From NCBI GenBank assembly GCA_023412745.1, contig JAEZBZ010000047.1, forward strand, positions 1-12,179: a DNA stretch of 12,179 bases, given 5' to 3'. Of the stretch, positions 1-7,000 are shown piece by piece; the stretch's first letter is position 1, and every line of letters begins with the position of its first letter. The translations under genes and the position numbers were made by a program. The notes beneath the pieces were generated by a model. That model was not told the DNA's origin. It worked only from the letters and a program-made list of their open reading frames with translations, and ran no database searches. Source of the stretch: Pseudomonadota bacterium. Its GTDB lineage: Bacteria; Pseudomonadota; Alphaproteobacteria; Rhizobiales; Hyphomicrobiaceae.

Positions 1-20
1 GAAATCGGTATTCGGGGTGT

Positions 21-26
21 GAGGAG
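21..26 (+). promoter_or_regulatory. Ribosome binding site of accD
   Basis: GAGGAG ends 9 nt before the GTG at 36. It supports that GTG as the accD start, in the absence of a nearby ATG. The promoter itself, and any upstream gene such as trpA, would lie outside the window. Confidence 0.6.
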
Positions 27-35
27 CGCTCGAGC

Positions 36-1112
36 GTGAACTGGATCAATAACGTCGTGCGTCCCAAGATCCGCAGCTTCCTGACGACGAAGCGCGAGGT
101 TCCGGACAATCTCTGGGTCAAATGCCCAGAGAGCGGTCAGATGGTCTTTTACAAAGACCTCGAGGCGAACCAATTCGTTGTGCCCGGATCGAACTATCAT
201 TTCCGTATGGGCGCGGACGCACGCCTGAAGCATATGTTCGACGACGGCGAATACACACGCTATCCCGTGCCGTCCGTCACGCTCGATCCGCTGAAATTCC
301 GCGACGGCCGCCGCTACACCGATCGCCTGAAAGACGCCAAGGCCGATACCGAACTTGAGGACGCCGTTCTCGTTGGTGAAGGCAAGCTCGACGGCCAGGA
401 TGTCGTGGCCGCGGCCCAGGATTTCCGCTTCATGGGCGGTTCGCTCGGCATGGCGGCCGGCGAGGCCGTGATCGCCGGCATGCTGCGGGCGGTCGAGAAG
501 AAGACACCTTTCATTCTGTTTGCTGCGTCCGGCGGCGCGCGTATGCAGGAAGGCATCCTGTCGCTGATGCAGATGCCGCGCACCACCATCGCGGTGCAGC
601 GCCTGCGCGATGCACGCCTGCCCTATATCGTCGTTTTGACGGACCCAACCACGGGCGGTGTCACGGCGTCCTATGCCATGCTAGGTGACATCCATATCGC
701 TGAGCCGGGTGCGCTGATCTGCTTCGCCGGACCGCGCGTCATCCAGCAGACCATTCGGGAGCAGTTGCCCGACGGTTTCCAGCGCGCCGAATATCTGCTG
801 GCGCACGGCATGATCGATATGGTCGTGCATCGCCATAAGCTGCGCGAGACGTTGGCTCGCATCTGCCGCCTGCTGGCGCCGAGCAAGCTCAAGGCGAAGG
901 AAAAGTCGAAGCCGATCAATGGTCATCACACGCATCTCAACGGCACGCCGGTGGATGGCAAGCTGATCGAAACCGGCCGCACGGACGTTACCGTCGTGGC
1001 GGAGCCGGTCGATGATGCCGAGCGGTTCGAGGCTCGCGAGAAGGCCAAGCGTGATGTGCAGGCCGGCAAGCAGCGCTCGTTGACCAAGGATGGCGGCGCG
1101 CCAAGCGCGTAA
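36..1112 (+). CDS. accD: Acetyl-CoA carboxylase carboxyltransferase subunit beta
   Basis: Beta subunit of the cytosolic carboxyltransferase. With AccA it moves the carboxyl group from carboxybiotin to acetyl-CoA, giving malonyl-CoA for fatty-acid synthesis. Visible crotonase-fold signatures are GGSLGMAAGE (about residues 134-143), AASGGARMQEG (163-173) and DPTTGGVTASYAMLGD (203-218), which form the acyl-CoA and oxyanion-binding core. The N-terminal zinc-ribbon region (about 27-57) is recognisable, but only Cys30 remains of the expected four cysteines; the other positions appear to be Ser33, Val49 and Ser52. At 358 aa it exceeds the roughly 300 aa usual for the family, because of a charged, His/Lys-rich tail after about residue 281. 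The start is GTG, chosen because GAGGAG lies 9 nt upstream and the MNWINNVVRPKI beginning fits relatives as I recall them. folC follows on the same strand, a common pairing in proteobacteria. Confidence 0.96.
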   Translation: MNWINNVVRPKIRSFLTTKREVPDNLWVKCPESGQMVFYKDLEANQFVVPGSNYHFRMGADARLKHMFDDGEYTRYPVPSVTLDPLKFRDGRRYTDRLKDAKADTELEDAVLVGEGKLDGQDVVAAAQDFRFMGGSLGMAAGEAVIAGMLRAVEKKTPFILFAASGGARMQEGILSLMQMPRTTIAVQRLRDARLPYIVVLTDPTTGGVTASYAMLGDIHIAEPGALICFAGPRVIQQTIREQLPDGFQRAEYLLAHGMIDMVVHRHKLRETLARICRLLAPSKLKAKEKSKPINGHHTHLNGTPVDGKLIETGRTDVTVVAEPVDDAERFEAREKAKRDVQAGKQRSLTKDGGAPSA

Positions 1113-1234
1113 GCCTCTGGCGGTGCCATCGTGAGGCCGTGGCTGATGGCTATTCAGCTCAGGGTTTAAGTGCAGTCCTGCAGTAGATCAGATCGCCGCT
1201 CCGTTGCCGGAACGGCCTGACCGGCGGAGCCGCG
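1113..1234 (+). other. accD-folC intergenic region, no clear signal
   Basis: These 122 bases contain only weak structure. One possible hairpin has a 5-bp stem (1142-1146 with 1154-1158) and another has a 5-bp stem (1201-1205 with 1211-1215). Neither is followed by a T run, so I do not call a terminator. I see no convincing -35/-10 pair. The folC ribosome binding site GGAG is at 1226-1229. folC is most simply read as co-transcribed with accD, but a separate promoter cannot be excluded. Confidence 0.4.
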
Positions 1235-2566
1235 ATGCCGACGAGCGATGAACTCCTGGCTGAACTGAAAACGCTACACCCGCAGCTCATCGATCTGTCG
1301 CTCGGCCGCATCCAGCGGCTGCTGGCCAAGCTCGGCAATCCGCAGGATCGCTTGCCGCCGGTTATTCATATCGCGGGCACCAACGGAAAAGGTTCGACCG
1401 CCGCCTATCTGAAGGCGATGCTGGAAGGCGCGGGACGGCGCGTGCATGTCTACACCTCGCCGCATCTGGTGCGCTTTCACGAACGCATCGTCGTTGCGGG
1501 TGACGAGGGCAAGTCCAAGCCTATCAGCGAGGCGGATCTCGTTGCCCTGCTGACCGAGGTCGCGCGCGTCAATGCCGGTGATCCGATGACCTTCTTTGAG
1601 ATCACCACGGCGGCGGCATTCGCGGCGTTCGCGGCCAATCCGGCCGATGCGGTGATCCTGGAAGTCGGGCTCGGCGGACGGCTCGATGCGACCAACCTGA
1701 TCGACAAGCCCGCGCTGTCGGTGATCACGCCGATTGCTATGGACCACGCCGACAAGCTCGGCGACACGCTGGCCAAGATCGCGGCCGAGAAAGCCGGTAT
1801 CCTGAAGCACGATGTCACGGCCGTGGTCTCGCAGCAGGACGACGAGGCGATGGAGGTGATCTGGCAGCAGGCGCGCAAGGTGCGGGCGCCGGTGATCGCC
1901 TGGGGGCACCATTTCGACGCCTACGAACAACGTGGCCGTATGGTGATCCAGCAGGAAAATGTGCTGCTCGATCTGCCGAAACCGGCACTGATCGGCAAGC
2001 ACCAGATCATCAATGCGGGCACGGCGGTGGCCGCAGCTTTGGCGCTGCGTCATCTCGGGCTGAACGAGCGCGCCATCGAACAAGGCTTGGCCGATGTAGA
2101 ATGGCCAGCCCGGATGCAGCGGTTGCGCTCGGGGCGGCTGGCGGATGCCATGCGGCCGGGATCGGAACTCTGGCTCGACGGCGGGCACAATCCGGCCGGT
2201 GGTCAGGCGATCGCGCAGACGCTGGCCGATTTGGAAGACCGATCACCAAGCCCGCTGTATCTCGTCGTCGGCATGATGGGACAGAAGGATGCCGCGGGCT
2301 TCCTGAAACCGTTTCGCGGATTGGTGCGCGGCATCGTGACGGTGCCTATCCCGGGCGCGCATGAGCAGCCGCTTACGCCCGCTGGCCTGGCGGAAATCGC
2401 TGGCGAACTGGGCTTTCCCGCGGTGCCTGCCACGGATGTCGCGGCTGCTTTACGCTGGATCGATGCCAGCGACCGCGGACCCAAGCGTATCCTGATCTGC
2501 GGCTCGCTATACTTGGCCGGTCACGTGCTGGCGCTGCAGCAGGGCGTGACGCAGCAGTCAAACTGA
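1235..2566 (+). CDS. folC: Bifunctional dihydrofolate/folylpolyglutamate synthase
   Basis: ATP-dependent cytosolic ligase of the Mur ligase superfamily. It joins L-glutamate to dihydropteroate to make dihydrofolate and adds further glutamates to folates. Seen in the 443-aa product: the P-loop GTNGKGST (residues 48-55), the folate-site stretch TSPHLVRFHERI (74-85), EVGLGGRLDATN (143-154), the HADKLGDT...EKAGILK segment (171-191) containing the lysine that is carboxylated in this family, WPARMQ (290-295), and LDGGHNP (314-320) opening the C-terminal glutamate ligase domain. Length is close to the 420-440 aa norm. The ATG start has GGAG 5 nt upstream. The stop abuts the stop of the convergent reductase gene. 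The family ligates either pteroate or folate substrates; the bifunctional call rests on a single folC being usual in bacteria, which the window cannot prove. Confidence 0.95.
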   Translation: MPTSDELLAELKTLHPQLIDLSLGRIQRLLAKLGNPQDRLPPVIHIAGTNGKGSTAAYLKAMLEGAGRRVHVYTSPHLVRFHERIVVAGDEGKSKPISEADLVALLTEVARVNAGDPMTFFEITTAAAFAAFAANPADAVILEVGLGGRLDATNLIDKPALSVITPIAMDHADKLGDTLAKIAAEKAGILKHDVTAVVSQQDDEAMEVIWQQARKVRAPVIAWGHHFDAYEQRGRMVIQQENVLLDLPKPALIGKHQIINAGTAVAAALALRHLGLNERAIEQGLADVEWPARMQRLRSGRLADAMRPGSELWLDGGHNPAGGQAIAQTLADLEDRSPSPLYLVVGMMGQKDAAGFLKPFRGLVRGIVTVPIPGAHEQPLTPAGLAEIAGELGFPAVPATDVAAALRWIDASDRGPKRILICGSLYLAGHVLALQQGVTQQSN

Positions 2567-3502
2567 TTATAGCCGCCCGGCAGCCCGGCGCTGCTCATAA
2601 GCCTTGAGGTTCGCGTACGCGACGCGGTGCAGCGTATCGTCGATGCCGTGTGCGCGTGCCTTGTTGAGCAGGTAGCCAATAACGTGATCCGCCTCGACCG
2701 GCCCGCCACGTTCCAAATCGCGCAGCATGGACGCCGTGAGCGTCGACTCTGGGTCGTCGAGCAGGCTGCGATTGCGCTCCATATACGCCTCGGGCATCGG
2801 AAAGCCCTCGGCAAGCGCGATACTTGCTGTCCGGTTCAGCAACTCCAGCATCAGATCCACGCCGCAGGGTGCGCGCGCGATCTCGCCGACATTGGCGCGC
2901 ATCAGCGTCGTCATTGCCGCCAGCGTCGACAGGAAGACGAGCTTCTCCCACATCTTCTGCATGATTTCGGGGGTCGCAGTGACGGTGGCGCCTTTGGTGG
3001 CGTCGAGCGCGGCTTGTAGTGCCGTGACGCGCGGGCTCATCGCCCCGTCCTGCTCGCCGAAAGTGATCATGCCCCAATCGTTCATATGCTTGATCCGGCC
3101 ATCCGGCAGCAGCGTGATCGCAATGCCGGCAAGCCCGCCCAGCACGCGATGTTTTCCGAATTCCGCGTTCAGCGTATCGAGATGCGACATGCCGTTGAGA
3201 AGCGGCAGGATCGCAGTGTTTTCTCCAACGGCTGGCTTGATCGAAGCAATGGCGCTGTCGAGATCGTAAGCCTTGCAGGTCAGCAGCACCACGTCGGCCG
3301 GCGCGCGCACTTCGTCGGACAGCACCGCATCAACTTTGACCGTGAAATCGCCGAGCGGGCTTTCGACGACCAGCCCGTCGCGTTCGAGCTGCTGCTTGCG
3401 ATTCGGCCTGACAATAAACGAGACGTCGGCGGACTGCGCTTCCACCAAACGCCCGCCAAAATAACCGCCGATGCCACCAGCCCCAAGACAAACGATGCGC
3501 AC
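2567..3502 (-). CDS. 2-dehydropantoate 2-reductase family protein (PanE/ApbA)
   Basis: NADPH-dependent reductase of the ketopantoate reductase family. The classic reaction makes (R)-pantoate for pantothenate and CoA synthesis. The 311-aa product starts with the Rossmann motif GAGGIGGYFGG (residues 7-17). The family's key positions appear conserved: Lys77 in LTCKAYD, Asn103 in LLNGM, Lys187 in WEKLVF, and Ser258 and Glu270 in the C-terminal segment TASMLRDLERGGPVEAD. These fit the usual catalytic Lys and Glu and the substrate-binding Asn and Ser. The start is GTG, with GGGAGAGG ending 6 nt upstream; I found no better ATG. It lies downstream of trxA on the same strand but beyond trxA's terminator, so it probably has its own promoter. 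Many alphaproteobacteria carry several paralogues of this family, some acting on other 2-oxo acids, so true PanE activity is an inference and I give no symbol. Confidence 0.88.
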   Translation of the reverse strand: MRIVCLGAGGIGGYFGGRLVEAQSADVSFIVRPNRKQQLERDGLVVESPLGDFTVKVDAVLSDEVRAPADVVLLTCKAYDLDSAIASIKPAVGENTAILPLLNGMSHLDTLNAEFGKHRVLGGLAGIAITLLPDGRIKHMNDWGMITFGEQDGAMSPRVTALQAALDATKGATVTATPEIMQKMWEKLVFLSTLAAMTTLMRANVGEIARAPCGVDLMLELLNRTASIALAEGFPMPEAYMERNRSLLDDPESTLTASMLRDLERGGPVEADHVIGYLLNKARAHGIDDTLHRVAYANLKAYEQRRAAGRL

Positions 3503-3508
3503 GTGTCA

Positions 3509-3516
3509 CCTCTCCC
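3509..3516 (-). promoter_or_regulatory. Ribosome binding site of the PanE-family gene
   Basis: On the minus strand GGGAGAGG ends 6 nt before the GTG at 3502. It is purine-rich and well placed, and it is the main reason for accepting a GTG start. Confidence 0.6.
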
Positions 3517-3570
3517 TATCGCCGGTTCGCGGACCAGCATACTTGTCAGATTTTGCAGCATGCTGACATG
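3517..3570 (-). promoter_or_regulatory. Probable promoter/operator region of the PanE-family gene
   Basis: This stretch lies between trxA's terminator and the reductase's ribosome binding site, so the reductase promoter is expected here. It holds the perfect 10-bp palindrome CAGCATGCTG (3556-3565), an inverted pair TGTCAG/CTGACA (3544-3549 and 3563-3568), and a second copy of the TATGCTG-like core nearer the gene. I cannot pick a convincing -35/-10 pair, and the repeats may be chance, so the regulatory role is only positional inference. Confidence 0.35.
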
Positions 3571-3602
3571 AAAACGGGGTCTCCGCCTCAACGGAAACCC
3601 CG
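3571..3602 (-). terminator. Rho-independent terminator downstream of trxA
   Basis: Read on the minus strand, an 11-bp stem (3592-3602 with 3575-3585) contains one G-T wobble and otherwise pairs perfectly. It closes a 6-nt loop and is followed by TTTT (3574-3571). It starts about 31 bp after the trxA stop. The T run is on the minus-strand side only, so it ends the trxA transcript and is not bidirectional. It separates trxA from the reductase gene downstream. Confidence 0.85.
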
Positions 3603-3633
3603 CCTGATCATGATATTTCGAAATGAGCGCGGT

Positions 3634-3960
3634 TCAGGCCGAAATCGACTCGTTGATCCAGGCTTCCAGCTTGGTCTTCTGCACGAGAGCGCCGACGTGT
3701 TGGTTGGCGACTTGGCCGTCCTTGAACACCATCAGCGTTGGCATCGCCTGGATGCGATACTGCTGGGTGATGCCGGGGTTCTGGTCGACGTCGACCTTCA
3801 CAACCTTGACCTTGCCCTTCATCTCGGTGGCGACCTGTTCCAGCGCGGGCGCCATGGCCTTACACGGGCCGCACCACTCCGCGAAGAAGTCCACAACCAC
3901 CGGCTCGGACGATTTCAGGACCTCGTCGGCGAAATTCTGATCAGACACGGCTTGCGTCAC
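3634..3960 (-). CDS. trxA: Thioredoxin
   Basis: Small cytosolic dithiol-disulfide oxidoreductase, reduced by thioredoxin reductase, serving ribonucleotide reductase, methionine sulfoxide reductases and other targets. The 108-aa product is the normal length. Seen: the active site WCGPC (residues 29-33), buried Asp24 in VVVDF, and the cis-proline MPT (Pro74). Residue 26 is Phe, in DFFAEWCGPC, where most thioredoxins have Trp (Trp28 in E. coli). The open frame extends upstream to 4086, but I chose the GTG at 3960 because AGGAG sits 7 nt before it. The extra N-terminal residues would be unlike thioredoxin and would run into the 3' end of addA. It lies 97 bp after addA on the same strand and ends in a strong terminator. 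It could be the last gene of the addBA transcript or have its own promoter in the gap. Confidence 0.95.
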   Translation of the reverse strand: MTQAVSDQNFADEVLKSSEPVVVDFFAEWCGPCKAMAPALEQVATEMKGKVKVVKVDVDQNPGITQQYRIQAMPTLMVFKDGQVANQHVGALVQKTKLEAWINESISA

Positions 3961-4057
3961 GATGCATCTCCTGTTGGGCGCCCCACATTCTGGTTCAAAA
4001 GGGGGATTCGATCGTGGGGACTCGAGTTCAGCGTCTGGGCGAAAGGTAAGAATGGCC
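3961..4057 (-). other. addA-trxA intergenic region with two GANTC sites
   Basis: This 97-bp gap carries the trxA ribosome binding site, two GANTC pentamers (GATTC at 4005-4009 and GACTC at 4019-4023), and a possible long-loop inverted repeat CCCCAC/GTGGGG (3981-3986 and 4014-4019). There is no T run after any hairpin that would terminate addA transcription. No clear sigma-70 promoter was found. GANTC is the target of the alphaproteobacterial cell-cycle methylase CcrM, but a regulatory effect here is only a suggestion. Confidence 0.4.
3968..3972 (-). promoter_or_regulatory. Ribosome binding site that sets the trxA start
   Basis: AGGAG on the minus strand ends 7 nt before the GTG at 3960. It rejects the longer reading frame that begins at 4086. 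Confidence 0.7.
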
Positions 4058-7000
4058 TCACTGGGCGTCAAGCCGAGCGCTGCCATGATGCCAGAGGCTT
4101 TCCTCTGCGGTGTCGAGCATGTCGTCAGGGATCGGCATCAGGCGGGCGCCGTCCGTCCAGAGAATGGCGCAGCGGATCGGTATGTCCTGGAAAATCTGTT
4201 TCAGGACAAGACGATAGGCTGCCATCTGGGACACGTAGAGCGGTGCGATGCCAGTCGCTTCCAGCGGCGGCGGGCGGTTGGTTTTGTAGTCCAGGATCAG
4301 CACTTCGTGATCCAGCCGGCTCAGCCGGTCGATCTGGCCGGTGATGCGGAGCGCGGGGCGAAGACCTTTAGGATCAGGGATTTCGGCTGCGATCGGCACC
4401 TCGGCGCGGCTGTCCGAGCCGAACAGGGCGCCAAACTGTGGATCATCCAGGATTGCCAGGGTTTCTCGCACAACTCCGGCCCGGACACGCGCGGGAAGAT
4501 CCTGGCCGCGCAGTTTCATGAAGCCTTCCGCCGCCGCCTGCCGATCCGGCGCGGCGATCCCCGGCAGATGTTCCAGCAGGGCGTGGGTGAGTGTGCCACG
4601 CAGGAAACGGTAGTTCTCGACCAGCGCGCGGGGCGACGTGCTGCGTGGTTCCGTATCGGTGGCGCCGGATCCGGCTCCGGCGGGGGGGTGATCGATCGGA
4701 TCGCCGTTGTCGTCGCTATGCAACTCACCCAGCCGTGACGGTGCCAGCGGAATGGTCATCACTGGTTCGCGGGGTGCGGTGTTGCGTGCCCATGCCGGCA
4801 GCGGCTCGGTCTTCTCTTCGCTCTGGACTGCGACTTCGGGCCTGCGCGGTTCGACGGTTTGCTCGGACGATACGCGCAGAACGTGACGGCCGTCTGCCTT
4901 TTCAATCCGCTCGCAGACCCCGCGCAGGCCGTCCTCGATCATGCTGTACCAGCAGTCTGCCGGGCGCGCCTTCTTGCCCTCGAAGCCGCACACGTACAGC
5001 CGGTCCTTTGCGCGCGTCATGGCGACGTAGAGCAGGCGGTTGCGCTCCTCGGCTTCGGCGGCGCTGATGGCACCCTTGGCGCGCTGAACGGCGGCATGGC
5101 GGCTGGTGCCTTTCACCGGCCACAGGCAGGGATCAGGGAAACCCTCCGGCTTCTGCGCTTCCGGCAAGGCTACCAGCGCGCCGGGCCGCTCTCCGGAAGC
5201 CGACGTGCAGGTGTCGGGCAGGAACACGATAGGTGCTTCGAGACCCTTGGCGCCGTGCACGGTCATCACGCGCACTTCATCGCGGCCGTGTTCCTGGTCG
5301 CGCTTGATCTCCATCTTCAGCCGCCGCAGCCAGACCAGAAAGCCCTGCAGCGAGGGCGGCGAGCGGCCGTCGCAGGTGAGCGCGAGGTTGACGAATTCGT
5401 CGATCGGATCGGCCGCCTCCGGGCCAAGTCGCGCCAGCAGGCGGGCGCGCACGCCTTCGTTGTCGAGCAGCGCCGCGAAGAACTCATACGGCGGCATGAA
5501 GTCGGCCTCCGACCGCCAGCGGCGTAGCGTGGTGGCGGCAGTGGAGAAGCGCGGATTGGTCTTGGCAGCTTCCAGCAGCGCACTCCACAGCGAGCCCTTG
5601 CGGCCCGCAGCTATGGCGATCAGGTCGTCGTCGTTGAGATCGAAGATCGGCGATTTCAGCACTGTCGCCAGCGCCAGATCGTCTTCCGGTAGCACCAGGA
5701 ATTCGCCGAGCGCGATCAGGTCCTGCACCACGATTTGTTGCGTCAACTGCATACGGTCGCTGCCGGCCACCGGAATGCCGCGCGCCTTCAACGCGGACAC
5801 CATCGGCGCCGCGAACGGCGTACGCTTGCGCACCAGGATCAGAATGTCGCCCGGCCGGATCGGGCGATCTTCCGACACCAGCCGCTCGCCGCTCTTCAGC
5901 CAACCGGCGATAGTGTCGGCAATGCGTTCGGCGACGCGGACCACAGGCGATTGCGACGGCGTTTCGGTGAGCGGCGACCAGGCTTCGGCCGGATCGCTGT
6001 CCTGCCAGGTTTCCGTCGGCCAGATTTCTACGAGGCCGGCGTGGCCGATGCGCATGGCCTGATGGCGGACGCCGCCGGATGCGGAAGTCAGCCCCGGCGT
6101 GCGGGCGGTATCGGAAAACACGCGATCGACGCTGTCGAGCACCGGCGCTGTAGAACGAAACGACAGGATCAGGGGTAAATCACGCCAGACCTGATCGGCG
6201 GCGGCCGCGCGTTCGGCGAAATGCTTGCCGGTGCGGGCGAACAGTTCCGGCGCCGCGCCCTGGAAGCTGTAGATCGACTGCTTTTCATCACCGACGGCGA
6301 ACACCGTGCGCACGGTTTCGGCCGCGCCGGTGCCGGAGAAGAACTCGTCCGCCAGCGCCGAAACGATCGACCACTGCTTGGGGCTGGTGTCCTGCGCCTC
6401 ATCGACCAGCACGTGATCGAGACCGCCGTCGAGCTTGAACAGAACCCACTGGGTGGAATTGGAGTCGCCTAGCAGGCCTGCGGTTTTGGCGATGAGATCG
6501 TCGTAGTCGAGCGCGGCGCGGCGGGCCTTGGCCTCGGCACAGCGCTGCTGCACGGCATCAGCAATGGTCAGCAGCGCCAGCGTCGCCTCGATCAGGGTGT
6601 GCCCGATGCGCTCGTTCTGCAGGTTGATCCAGATGCTCTGGGCGTTGAGCATGCGCGCTTCGAGATCGGGATAGGCGTCCTTCACCGACTTGGTCATCAG
6701 CCGCGCGCGCGGATCGCCGGCGCTGGTGAGGAAATAGGCCGACAGCGCGGTGATACGCACTTGCTGGCTGATCGCGGTGTGCGCGCGGCGCAGATGATGG
6801 CTGAGATCGACGTCGCTCTTGCTGCCGCCGGACAGGGCGGTCAGCGCGCAGGACAGATCACCATCCGAAAGGACTGTGGCGAGACGCTTATCGACGTCAG
6901 CGCGGCTGCCGGTCGCGACGCCGAGCGCGCTGCGATAGATCTTCTCGAATTCCGCGATCGGATCACCTCGCCGGTCGAGCCGCGAGACGGCCTCGATCCA

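Noticed and set aside
1142..1215. Small hairpins between accD and folC
   Set aside because: Stems of 5 bp with no T run are too weak for a terminator, and nothing suggests a riboswitch.
1274..2188. 304-codon open frame on the minus strand, opposite folC
   Set aside because: It is antisense to folC with its intact ligase motifs. The composition is the typical His/Arg-rich shadow-frame pattern, with no domain seen.
2566..2571. Perfect TATAAT (-10 consensus) on the minus strand at the folC/reductase junction
   Set aside because: No -35-like hexamer sits 16-18 bp upstream (the hexamer there is GCAGCG), and it arises from the reductase's last codon plus the stop. Treated as chance.
3961..4086. 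N-terminal extension of thioredoxin to an upstream start
   Set aside because: The extra 42 residues do not resemble thioredoxin, overlap the addA end, and are ruled against by the AGGAG placed 7 nt before the GTG at 3960.
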